The notes under the pieces: model-generated
Database searches by the model: none
The model's input: only the letters and a program-made list of their open reading frames with translations
What the model was told of the DNA's origin: nothing
Assembly: GCF_004114695.1 (NCBI RefSeq)
Contig: NZ_CP035310.1
Coordinates: forward strand, 1,657,501-1,721,500
Reading direction: 5' to 3'
Origin: Erythrobacter sp. HKB08
GTDB lineage: Bacteria; Pseudomonadota; Alphaproteobacteria; Sphingomonadales; Sphingomonadaceae
Length of the DNA: 64,000 bases
Program-made: the position numbers and the translations under genes
Shown: piece by piece, positions 28,943 through 35,856 of the stretch
Position numbering within the stretch: the first letter of the stretch is position 1
How the letters are laid out: each line of letters starts with the position of its first letter

Positions 28943-30006
28943 TGAGCCAGACCAAGACCAAGACCGCTCCCAAGACCGGCGAGACTTCCGACGAACGCCG
29001 GATCAACATGATCGAGGCGATCAACGACGCGCTCGACATCATGCTCGAGCGCGATCCTGACGTGATCGTGATGGGCGAGGACGTGGGCTATTTCGGCGGC
29101 GTGTTCCGTTGCACCGCGGGCCTGCAGGAAAAGCATGGCAAGACGCGCGTGTTCGACACGCCGATTTCCGAATGCGGCATCATCGGTGTCGCGGTGGGGA
29201 TGGGGGCCTATGGCCTGCGCCCGGTGCCGGAAATCCAGTTCGCCGATTATATCTACCCCGGCCTCGACCAGCTGATCTCCGAAGCGGCGCGCCTGCGTTA
29301 TCGCTCGGCCAACGATTACATCGCGCCGATGACGGTCCGTTCGCCCTTTGGCGGCGGTATTTTCGGCGGCCAGACGCACAGCCAGAGCCCGGAGGCGATC
29401 TTCACCCACGTCTCGGGCCTCAAGACGGTCATTCCCTCGACGCCCTACGACGCGAAGGGCCTGCTGATCAGCGCGATCGAGGACAACGACCCGGTCATCT
29501 TCTTCGAGCCGAAGCGCATCTATAACGGCCCGTTCTCCGGCTATTACGACAAGCCGGTCGAACCGTGGAAGCGCCACAAGGACAGCGTGGTACCGGAAGG
29601 CTACTACAAGATCCCGCTCGGCAAGGCGCGCACGGTCACCGATGGCGAGGAACTGACGATCCTTGCGTACGGGACCATGGTCCACGTCGCCGAGGCGGTC
29701 TGCCGCGAGAAGGGCGTCGAGGCGCATATCCTCGACCTGCGCACGCTGGTCCCGCTCGATATCGAGGCGATCGAAGCATCGGTCAGGAAGACCGGCCGCT
29801 GCCTGATCGTCCACGAAGCGACGCGCACCTCGGGCTTCGGCGCGGAGCTGTCCGCTCTCGTCACCGAGCGCTGCTTCTATCACCTCGAAGCCCCGGTCGA
29901 ACGCGTGACCGGCTTTGACACTCCGTATCCGCACAGCCTCGAATGGGCCTATTTCCCCGGCCCGGTTCGCATCGGCGAAGCAATCGACAAGATCCTGTCG
30001 GAATGA
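28942..30006 (+). CDS. bkdA2: Branched-chain 2-oxoacid dehydrogenase E1 component, beta subunit
   Basis: A 354-residue E1 beta subunit that completes the ThDP active site with E1 alpha. The transketolase pyrimidine-binding domain contains VIVMGEDVGYFGG (the conserved glutamate activates ThDP) and DTPISECGIIGVAVG. The C-terminal transketolase-C domain contains ILDLRTLVPLDIEAI and LIVHEATRTSGFGAEL. The ATG overlaps the E1 alpha stop (TAATG), and a long in-frame upstream extension is rejected because it lies inside E1 alpha. The gene overlaps the next reading frame by four bases, indicating tight translational coupling. Confidence 0.93.
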   Translation: MSQTKTKTAPKTGETSDERRINMIEAINDALDIMLERDPDVIVMGEDVGYFGGVFRCTAGLQEKHGKTRVFDTPISECGIIGVAVGMGAYGLRPVPEIQFADYIYPGLDQLISEAARLRYRSANDYIAPMTVRSPFGGGIFGGQTHSQSPEAIFTHVSGLKTVIPSTPYDAKGLLISAIEDNDPVIFFEPKRIYNGPFSGYYDKPVEPWKRHKDSVVPEGYYKIPLGKARTVTDGEELTILAYGTMVHVAEAVCREKGVEAHILDLRTLVPLDIEAIEASVRKTGRCLIVHEATRTSGFGAELSALVTERCFYHLEAPVERVTGFDTPYPHSLEWAYFPGPVRIGEAIDKILSE

Positions 30007-30275
30007 AGCAGATACCCTTCGAGCTTCCCGCGTCCGTCGCGGATTTCCGGCCGGTAGCGGTCGAGCGTTGGCTGGTCGGCCTGAACGCGGAATTCGAAGA
30101 GGGCACATCTCTCGTGTCGGTCGAAACCGAGATCGCGATTGTCGAACTGCCGAGCCGCTACCCTGGACGGCTGGCGGCAGTTCACGTTGACGATGGCGGA
30201 CCTGTTTCGATGGGCGACGTGATAGCGACGATTGAAGTGACCGATTGGGTCTTTGAAAACATGGTATGCGAGTAA
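30003..30275 (+). CDS. Stand-alone lipoyl/biotinyl-domain-like protein lacking the modified lysine
   Basis: A 90-residue protein made of one biotinyl/lipoyl-like beta-barrel. VERWLVGLNAEFEEG, SLVSVETEIAIVELPS and GRLAAVHVDDGGPVSMGDVI align position by position with a lipoyl domain. Where lipoyl domains have D-K-A at the hairpin tip, this protein has E-I-A, so it cannot be lipoylated or biotinylated there. The start overlaps the E1 beta stop (ATGA), and the E2 gene follows within six bases. It must therefore be made with the complex. It might dock to E1 as a decoy, stabilise assembly or be a relic. It is not a normal subunit of known BCKDH complexes. Confidence 0.8.
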   Translation: MKQIPFELPASVADFRPVAVERWLVGLNAEFEEGTSLVSVETEIAIVELPSRYPGRLAAVHVDDGGPVSMGDVIATIEVTDWVFENMVCE

Positions 30276-30280
30276 TCGAG

Positions 30281-31576
30281 ATGGCGAAATTTACCTTCAA
30301 CATGCCCGATGTGGGCGAGGGCGTTGCCGAGGCGGAAATCGTCGATTGGCACGTGAAGGTCGGCGACCAGGTCGAAGAGGACCAGCATCTCGTCGACGTG
30401 ATGACCGACAAGGCGACGATCGACATCGAAAGCCCGGTCACCGGCAAGGTGCTCGAAGTCGCAGGCGAAGTCGGCGACATCATCTCGGTTGGCGCGATGC
30501 TGCTCGTGATCGAGGTCGAGGGCGAAGTCGAAGAGGCTGCGGAGGGAGAGGCGGCTCCTGCTCCGGCCCCGGCGCCCAAGGCCGAAGTGGTGGAAGAGCG
30601 TATCGAGGTCGAAACCTCCGATGCGAGCGATGCCGACGATGCGATGGCGGCCGATCCCGAGCCTGCCCCCGCACAGCCGTCGCCGCCTGCTCCCGAACCG
30701 AAGCCGCATGCCAAGGTTCTCGCCACGCCCGCAGTGCGCAAGCGCGCGCGCGACCTCGGCATCGACCTTGCCCAGGTCAAGCCGGCAGAGGATGGCCGCA
30801 TCCGTCACGGCGACCTCGACCAGTTCCTCTCCTACAACAGCGCCTACACCGGCGCGGCGCGCACCCGCGCGGACGAGGAGAAGAAGGTCATCGGCATGCG
30901 CCGCCGCATTGCCGAGAACATGGCTGCCTCCAAGCGCAACATCCCGCACTTCTCCTATGTCGAGGAAGTGGATGTCACCGATCTCGAGGACATGCGCGCG
31001 GACCTCAACGCGAACCGCGGCGACAAGCCCAAGCTGACGATCCTGCCGCTGCTGATCACCGCGATCTGCAAGACGCTGCCGGATTTCCCGATGATCAACG
31101 CCCGCTACGACGACGAGGCGGGTATCGTCACGCGTCACGGCGCGGTTCACATGGGGATGGCGACGCAGACCGACGCCGGCCTGATGGTCCCGGTCATCCG
31201 CGATGCGCATGCGCGCAACCCGTGGCAGCTCGCCAATGAAATCGCGCGTCTTGCGGAAGCTTCGCGCACGGGCAAGGCGAAGTCGGAAGAGCTTTCCGGC
31301 GGCACGCTGACCGTGACATCGCTCGGCCCGCTCGGCGGTGTCGCTACGACGCCGGTCATCAATCGTCCGGAAGTCGCGATCATCGGCCCGAACCGCATTA
31401 TCGAACGACCGATGTATGTGGCGGACGGCAATGGCGGCGAGCGGATCGAGAAGCGCAAGCTGATGAATATCTCCATCAGCTGCGACCACCGCGTGGTCGA
31501 CGGCTATGATGCGGCGAGCTTCATCCAGGCGCTCAAGAAGCTGATCGAAACGCCGGTGCTGCTGCTGGCGGACTGA
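30281..31576 (+). CDS. bkdB: Branched-chain 2-oxoacid dehydrogenase E2, dihydrolipoamide acyltransferase
   Basis: The E2 core transfers the acyl group from E1 to CoA. Domains in order are: one lipoyl domain (about 1-78) with lipoyl-lysine K44 in TDKATIDIES; a linker rich in Ala, Pro and Glu; a peripheral-subunit-binding domain (LATPAVRKRARDLGIDL, about 145-180); and the catalytic 2-oxoacid acyltransferase domain with the active-site HRVVDG near residue 403 (HxxxDG). The 431-residue length fits. ATG 30281 gives the usual MAKFTFNMPDVGEG; an upstream in-frame ATG at 30266 is possible but would overlap the preceding gene. No E3 (lpd) gene is in the cluster. Confidence 0.93.
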   Translation: MAKFTFNMPDVGEGVAEAEIVDWHVKVGDQVEEDQHLVDVMTDKATIDIESPVTGKVLEVAGEVGDIISVGAMLLVIEVEGEVEEAAEGEAAPAPAPAPKAEVVEERIEVETSDASDADDAMAADPEPAPAQPSPPAPEPKPHAKVLATPAVRKRARDLGIDLAQVKPAEDGRIRHGDLDQFLSYNSAYTGAARTRADEEKKVIGMRRRIAENMAASKRNIPHFSYVEEVDVTDLEDMRADLNANRGDKPKLTILPLLITAICKTLPDFPMINARYDDEAGIVTRHGAVHMGMATQTDAGLMVPVIRDAHARNPWQLANEIARLAEASRTGKAKSEELSGGTLTVTSLGPLGGVATTPVINRPEVAIIGPNRIIERPMYVADGNGGERIEKRKLMNISISCDHRVVDGYDAASFIQALKKLIETPVLLLAD

Positions 31577-31580
31577 TCCG

Positions 31581-32003
31581 TCAGCGCACGATCGCGCTGT
31601 AGGTCAGCCGACCCGAACTGCTGCCGAACGTCCGCAAGCGGATGTGCGTAACCTCTTCGGGGGCGGCGAGCCTGCGCCCGACGCGCAGATTGCCGAGCTG
31701 GCCCCAGCTGCGCCCGCCATCGACCGAGACTTCGAGCTCGTCCGAACTTGCGCGCTGAAATTGCAGCGATTCGGGAATCGGGCTGGAAACGACGGTCCCC
31801 CGACGCGCTTCGGCCCCGGTCCATTCGACGACGAGTACCACGCGGTCGCCGCGGCGCAGGTTTTCCGCGCGCTCGACGGTGCGCGTGCTCGCAGCGTCCA
31901 TGCTCTCGACGAACACTGCGCGCGACAGGGCCACGCGGTCCTGTGCGGCAACGCTGCCTGTGCAAACCAGCGCTCCGAGCGCCAAAAATGCCCCAATTCG
32001 CAT
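31581..32003 (-). CDS. Orphan small exported protein related to the surface operon
   Basis: A 140-residue secreted protein with signal peptide MRIGAFLALGALVCTGSVAA (cleaved before QD). The mature part is a single beta-rich domain with LRRGDRVVLVVEW, VSVDGGRSWGQLGNL, EVTHIRLR and a C-terminus LTYSAIVR. These match the 159-residue protein at 24509-24988 segment by segment, so the two are paralogues although unlinked and about 6.5 kb apart. It is convergent with the E2 gene (four bases) and transcribed alone. Its function is unknown, presumably connected with the surface proteins. Confidence 0.75.
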   Translation of the reverse strand: MRIGAFLALGALVCTGSVAAQDRVALSRAVFVESMDAASTRTVERAENLRRGDRVVLVVEWTGAEARRGTVVSSPIPESLQFQRASSDELEVSVDGGRSWGQLGNLRVGRRLAAPEEVTHIRLRTFGSSSGRLTYSAIVR

Positions 32004-32142
32004 CGCCAGGCCCCCTTTTGTTGCGGCGACGGTTGATGGGGAGGGGTGTCGCAGCGAAGGGCGAAAATATGGTTAACGCGGCGCTAGCCATGGGGTGTTT
32101 GAAGGAAGTGCAAATTCCTGCATTTTTTGGCCCCATTTTGCG

Positions 32143-32171
32143 TTGACACCATATGCCACGGGCCGTATTGG
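32143..32171 (+). promoter_or_regulatory. Sigma-70-type promoter of tRNA-Asp
   Basis: A perfect TTGACA (32143-32148), a 17-base spacer and TATTGG (32166-32171) lie 33 bases before the tRNA. Confidence 0.65.
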
Positions 32172-32204
32172 CGCGTCTCCCAAGAGGCGCTGCCGCCAAG
32201 ATGC

Positions 32205-32281
32205 GCGGGTGTAGCTCAGTTGGTTAGAGTGTCGGCCTGTCACGCCGAAGGTCGCGGGTTCGAGTCCCGTCACTCGCGCCA
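32205..32281 (+). tRNA. tRNA-Asp (anticodon GTC)
   Basis: The 77-nt tRNA includes an encoded CCA. The acceptor is GCGGGTG/CACTCGC with one G-U pair. The anticodon loop CTGTCAC gives GTC, and the T arm contains GGGTTCGAGTCCC. A T6 run (32292-32297) shortly downstream fits transcription termination. Confidence 0.97.
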
Positions 32282-32305
32282 CTTGGGACCCTTTTTTCGG
32301 AAAAC

Positions 32306-33745
32306 CTATTCTTGTGACTGCGCAGCGATCCTGCGCAGGTTTTCCTCGTGCCCGGCCTTGTCGATCTTGTAGCGCGACAGGAAGGCGAGCGAGGTCAACC
32401 ACAGGATCAACAGCGAGGGCGCGTAGAATGCGCCGAGCGCCCAGATCGTGTCGGGATCGACCGTTCCCGGCTCTGCACCCTCGGGGAAAGCAATCGCCGA
32501 CAGGATGAGGCCGGCTGCGAGCACGCCAAGGCCTTGCGTGGTCTTCCGGGTGAAAGTGATCGCTGCGTAATAGACGCCCTCGTTACGTCGCCCGGTGCGC
32601 ACCTGGTTCGCCTCGACGAGGTCCGCGATCATCGAGAAGGCGACGGCCTGCACAGCGATTATGAGCGCGAGGTCGAGCATGTTGATCGTCAGCACCAGCG
32701 GGAAGAGGATCGGATCTCCGTTCTCCGGCATGATGCCTGCAAGCCGGGCGAGGACCGGTGCCGGCTGGATCGTGAAGGCGAGTATGCCGAGCGTGATCGT
32801 CGCCCGTTTCTTGCCGAGCTTGCGCGTCATGTAAGGCGCGATGAGGAAGCCGAGCAGCGCGGAAATGAAGACCGTGCAGGTCCAGATAAAGAGCTGGAAT
32901 TCGCTGAATTCCCAGAAATAGTTGAGAATGAGGAAGGCGAGTGCTGCCGAAAGGCCGGTCGCCACGGCGAACAGCACCGTCGAGAAGAAGAGCGCGATGA
33001 AGCTGCGCTCGCTCAGCACTTCGACCATTTCGCGGAAGATGCGCCGCACGCTATATTTCTCGCCGGTCGCGACCGGTCGGTGGAGGTGCGGAATGCGGTG
33101 ATGCGTGCCGAGCGCCGAGATCATGATCGCTGCGAGGATCAGCAGCGAGCCGATGATGCCGTAGGTCTCGTACGCTCCGCGATCGCGCATGCCGAGCGGG
33201 CCGGTCAGCAGCACGCCGAACATGATGATGCTCATCACATTGCCGCCCGACCAGCCGAAGAACAGGCGGTAGGATTGCAGGCTCGTGCGCTCCTCGTAGT
33301 TGCGCGTGAGCTCGGGGATCAGCGCGGAGCTCGGCGTTTCGTAGAATGTGATGAATGTGCGGATCAGCACGGCGAGGACCGTGAGGTAGACGAACAGGCC
33401 CGCATCGCCCCAGTCGGGCGGATTCCACAGCAGGAAGTAGCTCAGCGCCACGGGGATCGCGGCGGCATACATGAAGGGATGCCGACGTCCCCAGCGCGAG
33501 CGGAAATTGTCCGACCAGTAGCCGACCAGCGGGTCGCTGATCGCGTCGAAAACGAGGGCTATCAGGATGGCGAGGCCGACGAGGCCCGGTTCGAGCCCGA
33601 CCACTGTTCCGTAGAACAGCAGCAGGAAATAATCGAAACCGTTGTTCTTGATGCCGAAGGCCGCGGCGCCGAAGCCGTGCGCCAGCTTCAGGCCGACTGA
33701 CGGCCGATCGTCGGACGCATTCTGCGCCTCGTTTTCATTCGCCAT
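32306..33745 (-). CDS. MFS transporter, GPH (glycoside-pentoside-hexuronide) cation symporter-like
   Basis: A 479-residue inner-membrane protein with about twelve helices. The N-terminal block KLAHGFGAAAFGIKNNGFDYFLLLFY and the loop DAISDPLVGYWSDNFRSRWGRRHPF match the GPH sugar:cation symporter branch of the major facilitator superfamily. The second half includes ATITLG...FSMIADLVEANQVRTGRRNEGVYYA, the equivalent loop after helix 8. The substrate cannot be read from sequence; sugars or glycosides are the family default. It is transcribed alone, convergent with tRNA-Asp. Confidence 0.85.
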   Translation of the reverse strand: MANENEAQNASDDRPSVGLKLAHGFGAAAFGIKNNGFDYFLLLFYGTVVGLEPGLVGLAILIALVFDAISDPLVGYWSDNFRSRWGRRHPFMYAAAIPVALSYFLLWNPPDWGDAGLFVYLTVLAVLIRTFITFYETPSSALIPELTRNYEERTSLQSYRLFFGWSGGNVMSIIMFGVLLTGPLGMRDRGAYETYGIIGSLLILAAIMISALGTHHRIPHLHRPVATGEKYSVRRIFREMVEVLSERSFIALFFSTVLFAVATGLSAALAFLILNYFWEFSEFQLFIWTCTVFISALLGFLIAPYMTRKLGKKRATITLGILAFTIQPAPVLARLAGIMPENGDPILFPLVLTINMLDLALIIAVQAVAFSMIADLVEANQVRTGRRNEGVYYAAITFTRKTTQGLGVLAAGLILSAIAFPEGAEPGTVDPDTIWALGAFYAPSLLILWLTSLAFLSRYKIDKAGHEENLRRIAAQSQE

Positions 33746-33804
33746 TCGGCGCTCTCCCTTGCCCGCAGGCTAGCAGGAGGATGCGCGATGGCAATCCGGC
33801 AAAT

Positions 33805-34020
33805 TCAGCCCTTCCGGCCGGTCTCCATCCATATGAGGAAGCGGCGCAGTGGCAGCAGCCACACTATGCCGAGCAGGAGATAGACCAGCGTCTGCACGAG
33901 CGTGGGCCAGCCCTCGATCAATTCGGGCACGTAACGCGCAATGACGAGCGCATATACCGTCAGGCCGACGACCAGCAGCAATATGCCGACAGGGATGCGC
34001 CAGGTGGGTTGGTCTCTCAT
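33805..34020 (-). CDS. DUF2842 small membrane protein
   Basis: A 71-residue protein with two membrane helices: WRIPVGILLLVVGLTVYALVI and WPTLVQTLVYLLLGIVWLLPL. It ends in a short basic tail, matching the alphaproteobacterial DUF2842 family of unknown function. ATG 34020 overlaps the stop of the cyclo-ligase gene by four bases, so it is the last gene of the zauP-zapA-6S-5-FCL strand. Confidence 0.83.
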   Translation of the reverse strand: MRDQPTWRIPVGILLLVVGLTVYALVIARYVPELIEGWPTLVQTLVYLLLGIVWLLPLRRFLIWMETGRKG

Positions 34021-34595
34021 GAAATCTCTACCTCGAACAGTCGGGTCGGCGTGACGACAGCGTCCAATATGCGGTCGTGTTCCTCGCAGGGAAGCTCGTC
34101 GCATAGCTGCGCGTCCCAGGCGAGACCGATGGCGAGTGTCCCCGGATGATCGGCAAGCCAGCGGTCGTAATGTCCGCCGCCCTGGCCGAGGCGGTGCCCG
34201 TCCTGTGTGAAACCGACGAGCGGCATGAACAACACGTCGGGGACCAGCGCCTCCGCATCGCTGCCGGGCTGGAGCAGGCCGAACGGCCCGACCTCGAGAT
34301 CGCTGTCGCCGAAGGGATCGGTCCAGGCGGCGAATTCCATCGGTGCTGTCTTGCCTGCGAACCGGGGGAGGGCGATCGCGTGCCCTCGCTCGATGAAGAA
34401 CCCCGCGTAGTTGGCCGTCGGGCACTCCAGCGAATTGGCGTGGTAGAGGCCGATGACCGCATCGGGCGCAATCCTTTCCAGCACCGGATTGGGCGGCTGG
34501 CGGAACAAGAGGCCGCGGATCGCGTCGGGCAGGGCCTCGACATGTGCGCGCCGTTCCTCGCGCAGCCGTTTCCGAAGATCGCGCTTGGCCTGCAC
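34017..34595 (-). CDS. fau: 5-formyltetrahydrofolate cyclo-ligase
   Basis: This enzyme converts 5-formyltetrahydrofolate to 5,10-methenyltetrahydrofolate at the cost of ATP, returning the storage folate to the active pool. The 192-residue protein has the N-terminal basic helix KRDLRKRLREERR, the PRFAGKTAPMEFAAW substrate region, and the diagnostic RLGQGGGHYDRWL ATP/folate motif. Its position directly downstream of 6S RNA is conserved from gamma- to alphaproteobacteria. The gene name is fau/ygfA in E. coli. Confidence 0.94.
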   Translation of the reverse strand: MQAKRDLRKRLREERRAHVEALPDAIRGLLFRQPPNPVLERIAPDAVIGLYHANSLECPTANYAGFFIERGHAIALPRFAGKTAPMEFAAWTDPFGDSDLEVGPFGLLQPGSDAEALVPDVLFMPLVGFTQDGHRLGQGGGHYDRWLADHPGTLAIGLAWDAQLCDELPCEEHDRILDAVVTPTRLFEVEIS

Positions 34596-34622
34596 CTTGG
34601 GTTGTCGCTCCTGCTGAAATCG

Positions 34623-34802
34623 AGTGGCGGAACCACCATGGGTCGTTTGCCGGGAAATCCTCTGACGCCTAAACGTCAGGTGGGCGCCGTATACCCCAGT
34701 CCCCAGGACGAACCCGTATTCCAGGGCAGGGACAGCTCCCTTGGATTGCTTATAGCCTCAGGGATATTCACGAACGGCTCGTGCCGGGCAGTCCCGCCGA
34801 CT
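34623..34802 (-). ncRNA. ssrS: 6S RNA (RNA polymerase-binding)
   Basis: The 180-nt region sits exactly between zapA and the cyclo-ligase gene on their strand, the classical ssrS location. On the minus strand, a closing stem pairs AGTcGGCGG (34794-34802) with CCGCCACT (34623-34630). Inside it are a block with CCCTGAGG that resembles the conserved 6S 5' strand, a long central arm (AAGGGAGCTGTCCC and the GGGTTCGTCC region), and on the 3' side of the central bubble a small hairpin CTGACG-TTTAGG-CGTCAG. 6S RNA mimics an open promoter and holds housekeeping RNA polymerase in stationary phase. Exact ends are approximate. Confidence 0.72.
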
Positions 34803-34808
34803 GGCTAT

Positions 34809-35459
34809 CTAGGGCTGCGCGGTGCGACCCTCAAGCTTGTCGGCACAATTTTCGAGCAGGTCGGCAAATCTTTCGAGCGCAGGGGCGAGGTCTGCCACAT
34901 CGGCGCCCGCCGCGCCGCTGTCCGACGGGAAGGGGTGCGGCGGGATTGCGCTCGCCTGTTCGAGCTTCTCGCGAAGTTCGGCGGCTTCCTGTTCCAGCTC
35001 CGTAACGCGCGCCTGGGCGGCATCGCGGTCTTTCTCCGCCTCGTGGGCTTCGTTGCGGCGCGAGATGAGCTGGCCGCGAAGCTCGTCGACTTCGGATGCA
35101 TGGCGCTGCTGCGCGGACTGGATCCCGTCGAGCTCGCTTTCCAGCTCGGCGATGCGCGCCTTGAGTTCATCGGTCTGGCCGGTCGCGTTGCGCGCCTCGC
35201 GCTTCGCCTCGTCCAGTTCGGCTTCGACAGCCTTGCGACCTTCGGCAGCGGAGATCACCTGCTTGCGTGCTTCGTGCAAATCGTCGGCGACGAAGAGCCC
35301 GGCAAAAAGCAGGTTCTGCGATTCCTGCGGCGAGAGTGTGCCCATCGCCTTGAGCTTTTCGTCGAGCATCTCGCTCAGCGTGACAACATGCGCCTCTTCG
35401 CCTTCTCCGCAAGCGACGGCGTAAGTGCGTCCGCCGATCGAGACTTTCACCTCGCTCAT
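34809..35459 (-). CDS. zapA: Cell division protein ZapA with long coiled-coil extension
   Basis: ZapA binds and bundles FtsZ filaments at the division ring. The N-terminal 70 residues are a clear ZapA domain (VSIGGRTYAVACGEGEEAHV, LSEMLDEKLKAMG, NLLFAGLFVADDL). The protein then runs on to 216 residues, about twice the usual length. The extra part is a continuous, highly charged heptad-like helix (about 75-185) and a C-terminal helix LAPALERFADLLENCADKLE. It is translated just after the ZauP-like gene with an ATGA overlap. Confidence 0.9.
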   Translation of the reverse strand: MSEVKVSIGGRTYAVACGEGEEAHVVTLSEMLDEKLKAMGTLSPQESQNLLFAGLFVADDLHEARKQVISAAEGRKAVEAELDEAKREARNATGQTDELKARIAELESELDGIQSAQQRHASEVDELRGQLISRRNEAHEAEKDRDAAQARVTELEQEAAELREKLEQASAIPPHPFPSDSGAAGADVADLAPALERFADLLENCADKLEGRTAQP

Positions 35460-35650
35460 TCGCCGATCTCCGCGATAAGCGCGTCGAGACTGGCGATCTG
35501 TTCGGAGACGACGGAGCGCAGGCGCTCGTTCTCGGCTTCGAGTTCAGGGTTGCCGGAGCTATCGCCGGGCACGGAATCGGCCACGGCTGCGATGCGCGCA
35601 AGCGCGGCCTCGATGCGCGATACGGCGTCCTCTATCCGGTCCCCACTCAT
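35456..35650 (-). CDS. ZauP-like coiled-coil partner of ZapA
   Basis: A 64-residue acidic protein that is nearly all helix: IEDAVSRIEAALARIAAVAD, a short Gly/Ser/Pro break, then ELEAENERLRSVVSEQIASL. It lies immediately upstream of zapA with a four-base overlap. In Caulobacter the gene in this position encodes ZauP, a coiled-coil protein that acts with ZapA to focus the Z-ring. The assignment rests on position, size and coiled-coil character, since such proteins have little sequence identity. Confidence 0.72.
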   Translation of the reverse strand: MSGDRIEDAVSRIEAALARIAAVADSVPGDSSGNPELEAENERLRSVVSEQIASLDALIAEIGE

Positions 35651-35700
35651 GGCCTGTATTTATCGCCGAATTCGCGGCTGCGCAAAGGGTTGGCGCGGCC

Positions 35701-35721
35701 TGTTGAAAACTGTGCTCAACA
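35701..35721. promoter_or_regulatory. Inverted repeat upstream of the tkt operon
   Basis: TGTTGA (35701-35706) and TCAACA (35716-35721) surround a nine-base centre, 136 bases before the tkt ATG. It could be an operator or a weak hairpin in the leader. No other feature is evident between zauP and tkt. Confidence 0.35.
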
Positions 35722-35856
35722 AAGCGCGCCGGGATCGCGGTGGATGCGGGCGGCCAGCGTCCTTGACCTCGCCCGACGCGTCCGCGAAGGCTTCGCGCGC
35801 CCGAATCATGCTGGACTCGCGTCCTGCGAGCAGCCCTGCAACAGGAGCCTACCCGA

